Made by a program: the position numbers and the translations under genes. A stretch of DNA of 64,000 nucleotides. It comes from Trichobilharzia regenti. Taxonomy: Eukaryota; Platyhelminthes; Trematoda; Strigeidida; Schistosomatidae. The notes below the pieces were generated by a model that was not told the origin of the DNA, searched no databases, and saw only the letters and a program-made list of their open reading frames with translations. Numbering within the stretch: position 1 is the stretch's first letter; every line of letters begins with the position of its first letter. Shown here one piece after another: positions 34,123-46,825 of this stretch. The stretch lies in the NCBI GenBank assembly GCA_944472135.2, contig OX235265.1, forward strand, positions 57,671,112 through 57,735,111. Reading direction: 5' to 3'.

Positions 34123-34536
34123 CGCGTTATGAAGTTTCTGAAATATATTTTATTTGTGTGAGAGATAGACACAGTTGTTTATCGAGGGTAAAAAAAATGG
34201 TCGGCAGTCACCGTTTTTACTAATCATCAACAGGTATTGTGAAAATGTAAACAAAACTAAAACTTAAGTTAAAGTAGGTTCTTTATTCAGTTTTCAAAAG
34301 AATACACTAAAAAATCAGCCAATGATGAATTCAAAGCAATCCCGCTACGTTACAATGACACCACCGTGATCATGAATTGTAACTCCTGCCAACATCTATC
34401 TGAATAACACTTCGCTCTTCATTAATAGATAACTTAGAGATGAATTCTCTGAAGCTCTGAGGAAAAGCTGTTGTAAGATCAATTCAATTCCCATCCTTGA
34501 ATCAAGTCAACCTGTCCCGGATCAGCCTAGCGTTGT

Positions 34537-35115
34537 TGTAACCCAATTATCCATGCATAACGTGTCTATCCCTGCTTGATTAATGAACTGAGTGTATGTG
34601 TTTTTACCTCGATCCGTTTAGTCAGACAGTTGAACTCATGACCCAATCAGAGTATTTTGTGAACTGTTATTTTTGCTGACCCATGTCTTACTTTGTACTA
34701 TTCTGTCGAGTTTATCTTATTTATTGATTTGCATTTGTATTTTCCTACCTGGTTAGGTAGCCAATTAAATTCTATCTTTGTGCCCATGCTCGGTCTATCT
34801 CTTAACCGCTTTCTGTTTTTTATGCCATGCCTTACTTGGGTTCATTCTTCTACTGACTGCTTACCTGAACGGTCGTGTCCGGTTTCGGCTAGTTCGCAAT
34901 TTTGGTTTTAACGTTATTCCACTCTGATAGCGGTACCTTGTTTCCTGTTAAGCGTTGTGCTTTGTACTCTTGAAACCGTTAAGGTTTGTTGTATATATAA
35001 TTATTGATTTGTTTATTAATAGTACCGTAGAAACAGTGACCGGCTTCTTGTTTGTTCTGGACCGGGATAGCCTTTATCCACGCGTGACTTAATTTCAAGC
35101 GATGTTGCGCTTACA
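34537..35115. mobile_element. Candidate solo LTR
   Basis: The 579-base segment begins TGTAAC and ends CTTACA, is flanked by gttgt (34532-34536) and gctgt (35116-35120), which differ at one base like an aged 5 bp target duplication, and has a TATA-like tatatata at about 34990. No internal retroelement genes adjoin. The boundaries rest on this pattern alone. Confidence 0.35.
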
Positions 35116-35120
35116 GCTGT

Positions 35121-38100
35121 AATGGATGGAATTCATCAAATCAGGTTCGGGAATGTAAATGCATCGATGACACTTGATTGAGTAGAGAGATGTTAAAAGA
35201 ATCGTCAGGCATTCGGAAGTCGCACGTCATAGGATCGTGATCCAGCAGTCGAAGAACAGTGTGCTAACTTTGCAAGCTGATTGTCCCTAAGTTTAACTGC
35301 TAGCAGTAGTGTTTCAGATTATTAGAAACAAAAGTTTGTTCACTCCAGTTATCATTTCAATGTTTCGCCAGTCAACCATAGTCTATTTATGATCAAATCT
35401 GCTTTGAAATCTACCAAATTCTTATGAACCTAGTTCATCTAAATAAGTATATCGTGAAGTTTTTTTGATCTGGTTGGGTTTTTCCACAGCTAGATGGTTC
35501 AACTGAGAAGCTTTTATTCTTCATCTAGACACCTTCAGTGTTTGCTTCACAGAGCACACGGGCACAACAAAAATTGCAGCTGAGTTATAAATCTTCTCCA
35601 CTACTATGGAGTATTCTGCAGAGAATTAATGTGACCTAGAATGTAATTCAGTCGAATTCAGTAATTCGATGAAAACAAATTGGAATTCCAATGTTAAATA
35701 AATTTATTTGTTCGTTTTTAAGTAAATTTATGGATACTACTACTTTGTATTGAGGTGTATGCAGGCAATTACACTATAATAGTGCATACTAAGATAAGTG
35801 GATTGACAGATACATGTAAACGAAGAAACAAGCTGATAGAACAACGATTAACATAAAGAGACATAAACACACAGACAAAGAAAATAACAATAAAGTGCAT
35901 TGCTTTCACAATCAAGCACTGAAAAGTAGGATTAAAAAAGGGGCGAAAATTTCGTGGTTCGAGAACATGAACTTGTAAATATTTAGACAATACACTTGTT
36001 CATATAGACAGAAGTATATTACTGGAATTCATGCTGTCTTTGCTTATTTTTGTATGATTTTCTTCATAAATCTTTTTCTTTCTCTCCGTTTCACTGCAAC
36101 CCACTTTTCATAATAATGTTCTCTGACATTCACCTATGAGTGAATACTCCGTTTTATACATATCTGGCGCTGCATGAACTAAAGCTGTCCCAGGATCTTT
36201 AAAAGGAGAAGAAAAGACAGCAAACAGAAAATAATAGTATGTATATAAACAGCGGTTTGATCAATGGAAAGTATACATTGGCTTTCGTGTCTTGCCTTCT
36301 GTTGTTACAATATTATCTATCTACTAGGGTCCAGTGATAGGAACCAGCATAAAATAGTATATCATTCTTTCCCACTAATCTTGTGATTCATCTTGTGATG
36401 GAGTTACTATTATCACTCCATCATTTCTTATGTATATTGTGACTTATTATGTGATCAATTCATCATCCTTTGTCTCACCTCAGTCTTTGCCGGATTGCCA
36501 TCCGATCAGAACAGCCAATTAGAACAATCCATTCCTACGGCTGTGAGCCGACTTTATTATGGTAAAGAAAATTTATAAATGTGTGTCGTTTCTTAATAAA
36601 CGTACAGTAGCTTACACTCATAGGCCAGCCTTTGTCTTTTGATATTTGCGTGGCTCAGTGAAGCGGAGGGTAAAACAAATGAATAGGCGTATTGGTGTGG
36701 CAGTCGTGTTCATTACTCTTATAACAATTAGCGGTGCGGATATAACTCTTTTCCCTTGAGCTACACCGATTCATAATGGATGTAAACTATGCACAATTAA
36801 GTCCATCAGTAAATTTGTGAAAAATTAAATTAGAACGGTAGATATCAGTGATTATTATCACTTTGGATGTAAAGTCCCAATAAGTTCTTGCGCGGCTGGA
36901 TAAGTTCTAGCAGAATGCCTTCATTAGCATAACATATTTTGATTCGTTCCTCACACAGTCACACCCTTTCACAGCATCTCTTATTCACTGAAGTTGTAAA
37001 CCGCCCTTGAGTATAAAAATTCGGCAAATTTTAGACACTTAACATTGTCTTTGTTCGAAATCTCTTAGAGTGAGCATTTGATCAATGCACCCTTGCCCGA
37101 GCCTGCAACCTGACTGATCTTCTTGGGTTTGTTTTGCTTGAGCCCCACTTTATCCACATAATACTGCAGAACATAGGATTTTAGATATTATACTAATCAA
37201 GTTGACTGACAAGTGAAGAAACCCTGTAATTTATAAGTTAGAGACTAGTTTTCAGAGTGCTTCAGAGTTTACTTCCATTACCTGAATAATTGAAGGTTCA
37301 CAGTGAAACCAGAGGTGGAATTCTACCGTAGTTACCATTGTAAACTGAAATTACTGAAATCATGTATTGTAATACAAGTGGTTGGAAATCACTCATATGA
37401 TCCTGTTGCACTTGCCAACTAAACCGAAATGATCAGTTCACTGGGCTACCATTTCTGTCGTTTTCAGCCGAACTCATCAGCGATGTACTCAGTCGAATCA
37501 ATTCAAATGATATAAATGCTGGCTAGCTATTTGGGTTACTAATGACCATTATTCAACTGCTCATATCGATTAGGAGTACATACCTCCGTGTGCCGAAGTT
37601 TACTGTTAAGCTTTTAACTTGTAGACAGTTGAAGATATTCTAAAGAATAACATGAAGTTTTCGGATGATATAAACACTTCACTACTTATAATCAACTATC
37701 AAAGATAAAACAGTACCTGGTAGAGTGTATGGTGTCTCCACAGGGCAGACTAAATCAGCTTTTCTTAATATACTGTTCGGTTTTGCATATTCTGATTGAT
37801 ACGTAGTTTCAAGACCTCTATAAAGCAGATAAAAGAATCACTTTATCAAAAGTGTATTAAGTATTACACGTATTGAAATAGCTGAAAACTAGCTGAGATA
37901 AGGTTGTTTGGAAAACCTAAAATAAGCTATGAACTCATGATTTTGCTGTGCGGCAACTGTCAACATGACGTTAATGCATCATCGAATGGGTTAATGTTTT
38001 GTCACAGTGATTTGAACTCATCTAACTCTGTCCTACCCTCAATGATATTACCGTTAAAGTATTTAGACAGTGACTTGTTTAGTGACAAGTAACTTCAGGG

Positions 38101-39069
38101 CATTAGTCACGTAAATATAAAGGCATCCGTTCAAAGGACCAGTATATCCAAATAGAGACTGGTCAATCAACAAGAAAACATAAGCCTGAATAAATAATAT
38201 TTAGATAGTGACTTATCAAGTGTATGACTGGGTCGAAGATAGGTATCATTCACTGATCGGCAAAGTTAAATAGAGATGTCAGGAATCATAAACAGTTCAC
38301 ACATAAAATAAGAAAATTCATTATTTGCGAATAACACAGATGGACTTGAAACTTCAGTACATTTTCCTTACAAAATGCAGAATATTCAGAGCACAACAGG
38401 TGACTCCCTTGAGGCCACAGACTGTATCATATGGCACTTACTACTAATTGATGTAAGTAGTTATGAACAACTCACGACACCACGTTACTGATAACTAAGT
38501 AGCTTTCCAGAATTTGGATGCTCTGGACTGAATCAGTTATTTGACCTCAGTCTAAGTGCATACAACACTGATGCGCTCTGAAAATGTCGTTACCAAGGTC
38601 TCTTATTAGATATGGGTGGATTTCAACTACTCATGTCGATCAGTAGTATAAACACTTGAAACCTGGATATTCAACTACAAAGGTGACAGTAGAATCAAAC
38701 AGAAATGAATCATAATTGCTGTACATAGACAAAGAGTTTGGCGAAAATTTGACACGACAATTTAAGTATCACTATATTTCAGTAGATCAAAAAGTCGCGA
38801 AGTTTCCCAAACCTCTCTGAATGCGTCCTGTGATTGACTACATATGATTAGCAAGGCTGACTTTTAAATCAGACATCTCATGATGTTATTAGTTTAGACT
38901 GGCCAGGGAAAATGAAACTTTCAAACCAACATTTAAATCTTATATGCAAACTAAGGAAAAGATCGGAGTGTTATCACATTGTCATTGGAAAATAAGTTCT
39001 TATTCTTCACCTTCCGAGTGGAAAACATATGTCCAAACTTCTTTTGAAGTTTTGGTAGCGCCAGTATTA
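35121..39069. other. No gene recognised
   Basis: No exon or known element was identified. A segment at about 36437-36726, ending ...cttataaca and containing an aataaa at about 36596, has an LTR-like look, but no target duplication was found. The remaining small frames are unconvincing. Confidence 0.4.
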
Positions 39070-39263
39070 TTTATTTATTTATTTTTTGATTACAGCTTGA
39101 TTCCAAACTGTATTTCTGGTACAAGTATGGAATTTTCAGCGTGGATATCGGTAGCCCAAAAATTCGCAGGCAGACCATAGATATCAGGTGTGCGTCGGCG
39201 TGGGCTCGAACCCCGGGCCATGTGCATGGTCGGCGCGAGTCCTAACCACTGTACCACCGACGC
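39070..39263 (-). repeat. tRNA-derived SINE, CR1-type tail
   Basis: On the minus strand the head ends at the accgacgc/gcgtcggtgg boundary near 39263. The body carries gctgaaaattccatacttgt and the tail gaatcaagctgtaatc, then (aaat)n at 39070-39086. Bases 39266-39330 look like the body of an RTE-tail SINE next to it. Confidence 0.75.
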
Positions 39264-39824
39264 AGAGATGGGTTGCTGGTCCCACACCTAACCTTCCTTC
39301 TCTTTCGGACTTACTACAGGCTAGTAAACTAGGCGGATTATGAGTTCACTAGCAAGGAGCCCGGAATTCCTATGTGGCTGGAGAGCACTTCGCATATGAA
39401 CCACTTAAGTCTGTTACAATAAAAAGACGTTGCAAAGGATAAATATTCATTTCATTACTCCAATAAGAAGTACAATTTGTTATTTTTCTTAATATCGAGT
39501 TATCTAAAATAGTTAACAGACCATACAGCATAATACAGTCTTATAATTATATAGAGTCAGATCATCAGTTGGGAAGAAGATTGGTGGATACATTCAAACA
39601 TGCTTTATTAAAAGAGAGCGGAGATTACAACTGAGCAATTGAAAGGTGATGTGTTCCCCTTGTAGCCTAGCTTTCCTCAGTTGTTTACCTCAATCTTATG
39701 AATACCTACTCTTGAAGAGTTCTAAAATATAACAAAGTAGGCGCCTAGTATCCTGAAAATTCAGAAAGCACGCGGATCCCATAAAATTCTTGAAATGAAT
39801 AAACACATCCTGAAGGTTATGCAT

Positions 39825-40048
39825 GCGTCGGTGGCATAGCGGTTAGGACACTCACCGACCATGCACACGGTCTGGGGTCGATCCCCGGCCGACGCACTCC
39901 TTTACCTCAGTAAACCAGAAATAAAGCTGGTAAAGAGGAAAGGTTGGACATGAGGGTAGCAACCCTATCCTGTAAAAACAAACACTGCTACAGAAACTTC
40001 AAGCTGGAGGCTTGAAGCCCTATGTTCCACTGGGAACGTGAAGGAAAA
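39825..40048 (+). repeat. tRNA-derived SINE, RTE-type tail, best-preserved head
   Basis: The head runs from gcgtcgg to ccgacgc, so the two ends pair perfectly over seven bases as in a tRNA acceptor stem, and the B-box arm ctggggtcgatccccgg also folds. The tail is gcttgaagccctatgttcca, then ctgggaacgtgaaggaaa. Confidence 0.85.
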
Positions 40049-43000
40049 GTTTAAGAAGGTTATGCAGTATATGCATGCAAAGCGCCAATGAAACGATAGT
40101 GCTTTCACCACAATACTCATACGACTTGTAGAATTTAAGTAACTAAACACCGCAAACAATCAAAAATGAAAAACTCACGTATGTGGCACATGATAAGAGA
40201 TCGGTCGCACACGTACGTGATCTGTGGCATATTTGAACTGAAGTGTATCACGCATAGGCAGTTTTTCATTTTTAATACCATCCTTAGGCAATGGACTGTG
40301 TGGAATAAAAAATTCTTTAAAATACTATTCTTTTTAACAAGCAATAGGAAATTGAAAACAGTTAATTTAAAAATGTGGAAAGAATTTGGTCATTGTGACA
40401 GAATCATTCTATTTTATAGAGACACGCAGTAGTGCATTATTATTTACTCACTTGATAACGTTTTGATCGCGATGTATTGATCAAATGATATCAAGGTACT
40501 CATAAGACGTCTAAACATTTTTATATAATTTCATTATTTCATATCCTTTGATTTTATAGGTAATAATAATTTCCATGTCACTGGTATCAGTAACTGAACA
40601 ATCTCAGTGCATATACTTATACAAAACAATCACACAGTAGAGTGGAACGGAACTGCACTTCTAAAGAGTAATGCAATTAGATGGTCTGAGGGGTTGACCA
40701 ATGAATCCCTCCCTGTTCATCATCGAATCTGCATCTAATATGTGCAATCGAAATGACACAACACCGATACCAAAGGTATATAAAATGGTATTACCAATAA
40801 AATCATACGATAACAAACAATAGAACTACATAAACAAAAACTATATGTTAAGTGAGCACTATGATAGGATTATGAACAATAGATTGTCCTCGAAATATCG
40901 TCAGTAAATGAATGATGCTACATCAGTATGTTGTTTATCAAATTAAATTATTCTGTTCTTATAGAAGATTTATATTCAGGCAACAGAAACTTAGGCCTAC
41001 TTTTCAATCGCTTTTGAACATCTGAAAAATTCGACCGCTTCTGTAGGTGTAGAAAGTTGGATATAATTTGCACTCGGGATACAGGTGGATATAATGCACA
41101 CAAAGGCTAATTCTGCCACATCGTAGCCTCATTTCAAGTTTTCACATTAAGTATGAAGCGATAAAAAAGAGAATTCATGGAAATGGATAAAGCAGGCAAT
41201 AGAAAACGGAAGAAAGAAACGAAGGACGCATATATATAAATAAATATGACGTCTCGATTAGAATTATGACTACAAATCGTTTTTCATGAGCACTCCAGCC
41301 AGGTGAGCTACAACCAGTCACACGAATCAAATTAAGAGTAAGTTGTTTAGTAAACTGACACCATTTCGTGGGCTAAAAAAATGTCTGGATTTCCCACCTT
41401 AATCCCACTTTAGTTGTATAATATGGGGAGTAAAAAAATTTTTTTCTGGAATTTGGAAGACTATATCAACTTTGGACAAGGCGTCTAACTAACAGTCGTT
41501 ATGGATGGATAAATATATACTAAATTACAGGATTTAGGTTCAAGGTACTCTAGTTCAGTTGCTCATGTTAAGTGTAACAACAAGGTAGGGGAAGCTGTTA
41601 CAAAGCAAAGGGTATCAACTGAGATGGGTAAGTTGGTCCAAGTTGCGAATCTACATGTTTAATTTAGTTGAGTCAGATATGAGCTATGGACTCCAAACCA
41701 CTGAATGCTTCGATGAGCAATATTGGCTGAAGTAGGATTAATACAGAACATAGAAAAGATCCGTTTGTCTACATTGGCTAATTAACCCACTGATAAACTA
41801 ACTAATCTACTGGTTAAGTAGAATACTGTAACAGAGTAAATAAAATGATGAGGAGCACTAGAGAGATAATAGAAAGCCAGAGGTTATAAAAAGTGAGTGA
41901 ATGGAAGCAGAATTTCTCACATTCGAAGGGCCAAAACAAAATCTAAACGACTGAATGTTTTGTATAATGCAGCTAGCTGATGAAGTTTATCACTTCTACA
42001 TTTCACGTTCCACTTTGTGATTCCCTAAAAGTCTAAACTCTCCTCGAAATTTTTCGTTAGGATTCACCACGGCTGATTTTCATACAACTGGATAAGTTTC
42101 ACAGTTTTGCTTTTAAAAATAAAATGACAGGCTACAGGATTCCTTCTTGAAGGTGATTAGAAAGTCTTGGAAACATATTTCTGTCATAGTATGATTATTT
42201 TGTAAAGAAATTAAGTGAGTATAACAAACAAACGCTTTATGGATTTTCCTAATCCATGTTGTATCTCACTCTGCTAATTAGCCATCCGCTTAATGCTTTT
42301 GAACATCATGAAGACCATGGTAAATTTCGTCACAAATCGACATCTGTTAGAAAAGCACTAAAAAGCAAACAACACTGGGAAAATATTTCATTTTATTGTG
42401 AGAATATTCATCTGTGGTATTTACTGACAGTGAATTGAAGAGCTAAAATCTTCAGTGTAGAAATTTACAAAATCACTGTGAAAGTCTAAGCTGGCACACT
42501 TCATAAAAGTACTTATAAATGTAGATAGAAAAAATAACCGTAGAGAAACTATAACAAACAAAAATGAATGAGAGGCGGACTAATTACATGAAAAGTAACG
42601 AGAATTTAATGGAACTGTAATAGCACAAAGATTGAACTCAACTGTGCTACTAAAAACGCTTTTAAGTCATTTCACTAATAGTCTCCAGGCATTGATTCTT
42701 AGCGTTTTAAGGACCCCAACCAGAAAGCCAACAACGTCATAGATGGCTCAAAACAATTATCAGAGACTTCATTGACCAGTACCATGTTTTAGCGTGACTA
42801 CCACCAGTTTTTAACGTCTTCTTAACTAATGTTTGTTGGTGACGATATTTTCCCTAAAATTAGTCAGGTTCTTGTATACCCCATATCTGGTCGCAAATAC
42901 TAAACAGTCAAGCCTCAAAAAGAATTCAACTAGCAAAAAACTGTATACTCTCTAAATCTAAGACCTTCATATTTAAATCATCTGATAGGTTTACTGGCAC

Positions 43001-45226
43001 CGCCAGAATGCCTTCAGGATCTCGTGCCACCTTCCTTTAACACTGGTATAACTTCAGCAGTTGTTGTTATTGTTGCCAAAAATGACTGAAATAAGGAAAG
43101 TGTCCTGCCTTCTGGACGAGTCCTACAATCGTATTCAAAGTTTTGTTATCTCCTCGTGCTTTTAGGCTACTGATTCTCTTTGGTTCAGTGGAACAACCAT
43201 GTGCCGAAGGCCGAAATGTTTGTTGGAATTAGAAAGTGCCAAAGCAATGATTGCTGAGTATAAGAATTATCTCTGCCTTTTACTTTTTTTATTCACTTTA
43301 CCACTAGTCGCGTTATACGATGAATTAAATTAAGCTGTAGGCCTCGAAGTAAAAAAATTTCTATTTCCCACTTAAAACAGATAAAAGTGTGAATGTAATA
43401 CAGTGATTCAATATCACATTAGGAATTCCACCTTTACTTTTAATTAGTTACTTTGCACATTTTATAAGTTCTGTTTGCATCTGATCTTCACACATAACTG
43501 ATGACATGTAACTACTCACCTTGATTTATTAAAGCAGAGAAATCTGAGATATAGTGTAAGGACGAGGGAGCCAAAAGAAGTTAATGACTTTAGAAATTAT
43601 GACACTGATGCAATTCAATTATTTCGCCTTATGATTAGTTTCTACCTCAACTTATTACGTGAAGGCTTAAGAATGATTTAAATGAGTTACACTGTCATGA
43701 ATAAAAAGCGAAACAACTTTTGGCAGAACCTCAAAGAATAATTAGCGATGCAAAGACCATGGAGAACTGGAATGACAAAGAGTTTGAGGAAAAGGGCAAA
43801 ACCTTAATATGAAGTAATAAAATTTACGCCATGAAAGATAAAGAAATAAATACTTTCGAACTACTGTAGTCAATTTTAAGATATTCTAAAACAAATCCAA
43901 CATTTTCTGTTCTACTCAGTAAATGTTCATGCATACAGTTCACTTCTTTCAGTTCGTAGTACACTAATAAACGCATAGATTTTTAGTACTGAGACCAGTT
44001 TAGATTCCTTACTATTCATTGGAACTTAGCACATATCTTGAAGGACTCATGAAAAGTGTGGTCTGTTTGTTAGATTTACCAGGATTTAAGATACGTTTGA
44101 AATTTAAGTAATGAAGCCATTATGATAAATTAATAACTTATGGATATAAATAAGTGCAAATTCATTCACACTTGTCATGTCTGGCGAGTGATTGCGCCCA
44201 TTTTCACAACCAACCATATACATAAATTTGAAACTCAAAAGCTCAATTAGAGTCCAGTGTGGCAATGTTATTCTTTTGCTCTCTAGGAATCAACAGGAAA
44301 TTGTCCGTATTCTTCCTGCGAAACACATAAAATATTTGCAAGATTTTAATCAAAACAGTTGATGTACTGACTTTTTTATATGTTTGTAGTTCAGTTGTAC
44401 GTGAGTACTACCTAATGGGTTGTGATTAAAATTTCTGATGAAACTCCATGAAAAGCTCAGAGAACTGACCTTATATTTAACGATTCACCTATTCAACCAA
44501 TATGCGGTTCCTCCATGTATTTTCTGAATACTTCGTGATTTGACAAGAGTTGTCACAGTTCTAAATAACTTAACATTTCGTGAAGAGCATAATTGCTCTG
44601 TATTTCTTCAATTTTCATTCTAAGTTTATTGTTTGTGGGCATGAGTGTAACGACAACAATTAACCCCTTAGAAGACTGATATACAACAATAAACTTTGTA
44701 CAATAATGTAATTATGAAGTGATACGTGGTAGATTTATTCCAAATGTACACTGGTCAGTTCGTTTAGGGCGTGTTTATATGATGAAGTAAAAGTGTTTGG
44801 AGTAAGTTTTAAGTGAATTAAATTCGAGTATTCGACGCTTGTTTTGTCTCACTTATCTACCTATTGGATGGTATACTCTTTGATTGAGAAACGATGTTCT
44901 TAGTTCCGTAATGTTTAATGCACCCAAATACCTATTCTATTTTCGACGGTTTCTGATACCGAAAACAAATGAAGTGCCTTTTAATATCCATATGGAATTC
45001 ATAACTTTCAAGGAGTAATACAACATGGAAGTGACCAGTTGATTGTCCAAAAAAGACTTGGAGGAGATCATTAGACGAGTGAATGAAAGCCTTGGCCAGT
45101 CGCAAGGCAGCTGAAAATAAAGACAGAGAATGGATACGTGCTGTTGAGGCCGATATTTGATCCAGAACACGTGAAACAAACAATAGCATAATAAAATGTT
45201 TAGAAACAATGTGGTTTGGAGATGAC
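40049..45226. other. Long stretch without a recognised gene
   Basis: No exon chain was found. About 42640-42730 resembles 60210-60310 and 22745-22815 (shared words such as gtctccag and gaggac/aggacc), a dispersed repeat of unknown type. A short inverted pair (aaaaatgaaaaact near 40162 and agtttttcattttt near 40260) could form a stem. A strong acceptor-like tattttcag on the minus strand near 45113 may belong to an alternative last exon of the 45227-46000 gene. Confidence 0.4.
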
Positions 45227-46000
45227 TCACTTCGGAGATAATCCAAAACCTTTTGACTCGGGATATTCCTTCAAATTCCAGTAGGTTGCTATTCTATTTT
45301 TCGCCACATCATTTAATTCTTCGCGTGTCCACATCCTGTGATCCTTCATATTAGTTGTGAGATATGGATCTAGATTCCTGAATATCTCTTTGTCTTTAGG
45401 ATACAGTATTCGCCTAGATAAATCCGGGTTTTCCGTAGATGCGATAATTTTCTTAAAGTTCCAAGTTATGGTGGGAAGGATTTACCTTTGATGGTCCATC
45501 CGTATGGTGATTTTCCAATTCAAAAGGTTTCATTGATAAGGGGCGCCACAACTCACTGGGGCCTTCGGCACCTCTGAATGAATCTTTCATCTCTGTTGTT
45601 TGTTGACTTGGACTTAAAGGCCTCCTATACCCTCCGGCAAGATATCGTGAACGGAAATCATTTATATAATGAAGATCCCAGTGGTGAGGTGGAGGTGGGT
45701 TGTGTGAGCTCTTTAGAATTTCTGGGAGAATCTTCTGATCGTGGACAGAACTATTTGTTGTTTGAAAGTGATCCGCAGCTTTCACTTGGGACTCATTTTC
45801 TATACCACAAGGCTCTACATTGTTAAGTTTCAACTTAAAGGTATGATAAATAATTCAGATATATACTACAGTACCATGGTGATAGAATCCGGAAAGTAAA
45901 ATCCAGGTCTCCAATGATGTCCAACCCCATATGATGTCTTGAAAAGATCATCATTTTTCAAACCATCTGAAAGATTCTGTCTTTCATTTAAGTTTGGCAT
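45227..46000 (-). CDS. Uncharacterised 232-aa protein, three exons with micro-introns
   Basis: On the minus strand the exons are 46000-45875 (ATG start), 45833-45486 and 45451-45227 (TGA stop). They are joined by GT-AG introns of 41 and 34 bp, both in phase 0, a size known for schistosome 5' introns. The product starts MPNLNERQNLSDGLKND and contains TSYGVGHHWRPGFYFPDS, then PPPPHHWDLHYINDFRSRYL, GGYRRPLSPSQQTTEMKDSF, SRRILYPKDKEIFRNLDPYL and NRIATYWNLKEYPESKGFG. No signal peptide or membrane segment is seen. It is rich in aromatic, Pro and Arg residues. I do not recognise the family; such composition occurs in small axonemal microtubule-lining proteins, but that is only a guess. A good donor (gaa|gtgagt) overlaps the last codons, so a spliced alternative end is possible. 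Confidence 0.75.
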
Positions 46001-46058
46001 AATTTACACACTCCTTGTTGACATAACAACCGTCTAATGATCAATCAAATATCCAATG

Positions 46059-46711
46059 TCCAATATCCAATATCCAATATACTGATTACGAGCTAGTATA
46101 AACCAGTGATTTCTTTGAGCTCGCTTCTTGATTGTGAGGTAGAGGTTCCAGATCTTCGGTGAGCTTCTGCGTAGTAAGTCCCGACACTCGACTGCTTTAG
46201 CTCTGGTAGACTCCAGGAGGAGTGGTGCGGGGATTCGTCAAGATGTGGTTTGTAGTATGCAGTATGTTAGGACTGTATTGCTGCCGTGAATGGAGTTTGA
46301 CCTAACTCCCCTTGGTCATTCGGTGTAGTCATAAAAGCAGAATAGTAATAATAATAGGTTGTAGTGTAGATAATATAGGTTCCAATATCCAATATCCAAT
46401 ATCCTGATTACGAGCTAGTATAAACCAGTGATTTCTTTGAGCTCGCTTCTTGATTGTGAGGTAGAGGTTCCAGATCTTCGGTGAGCTTCTGCGTAGTAAG
46501 TCCCGACACTCGACTGCTTTAGCTCTGGTAGACTCCAGGAGGAGTGGTGCGGGGATTGGTCGAGATGTGGTTTGTAGTATGCAGTATGTTAGGACTGTAT
46601 TGCTGCCGTGAATGGAGTTTGACCTAACTCCCCTTGGTCATTCGGTGTAGTCATAAAAGCAGAATAGTAATAATAATAATAATAATAGGTTGTAGTGTAG
46701 ATAATATAGGT
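46059..46711 (-). repeat. Tandem duplication of the LINE 3' UTR and terminal repeat
   Basis: Bases 46059-46380 and 46381-46711 are direct copies with a 322-base offset. They differ by a few substitutions and by nine extra bases of (AAT)n in the second. Each copy begins with the tccaatatccaatat tract. Confidence 0.93.
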
Positions 46712-46825
46712 TGAGATAAGTGGAATAATAAAGGTGACCTAAGGAAAAGATAGAGTGAGAGAAGGCAGAATAGGTCGTGGGGATTTAGTTAGTACGCTTA
46801 TTCATTGACAGTTTGGTTTCAAATT

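Noticed and set aside
36437..36726. Second solo LTR
   Set aside because: It has LTR-like ends and aataaa, but no matching flanking duplication could be found for any start point tried.
42256..42438. 60-codon frame with protein-like composition
   Set aside because: No splice partners, homologous copy or motif; not distinguishable from chance.
44932..45246. 104-codon frame overlapping the end of the micro-intron gene
   Set aside because: It overlaps exon 3 in another frame and its start is not an ATG. Only the acceptor inside it is of interest.
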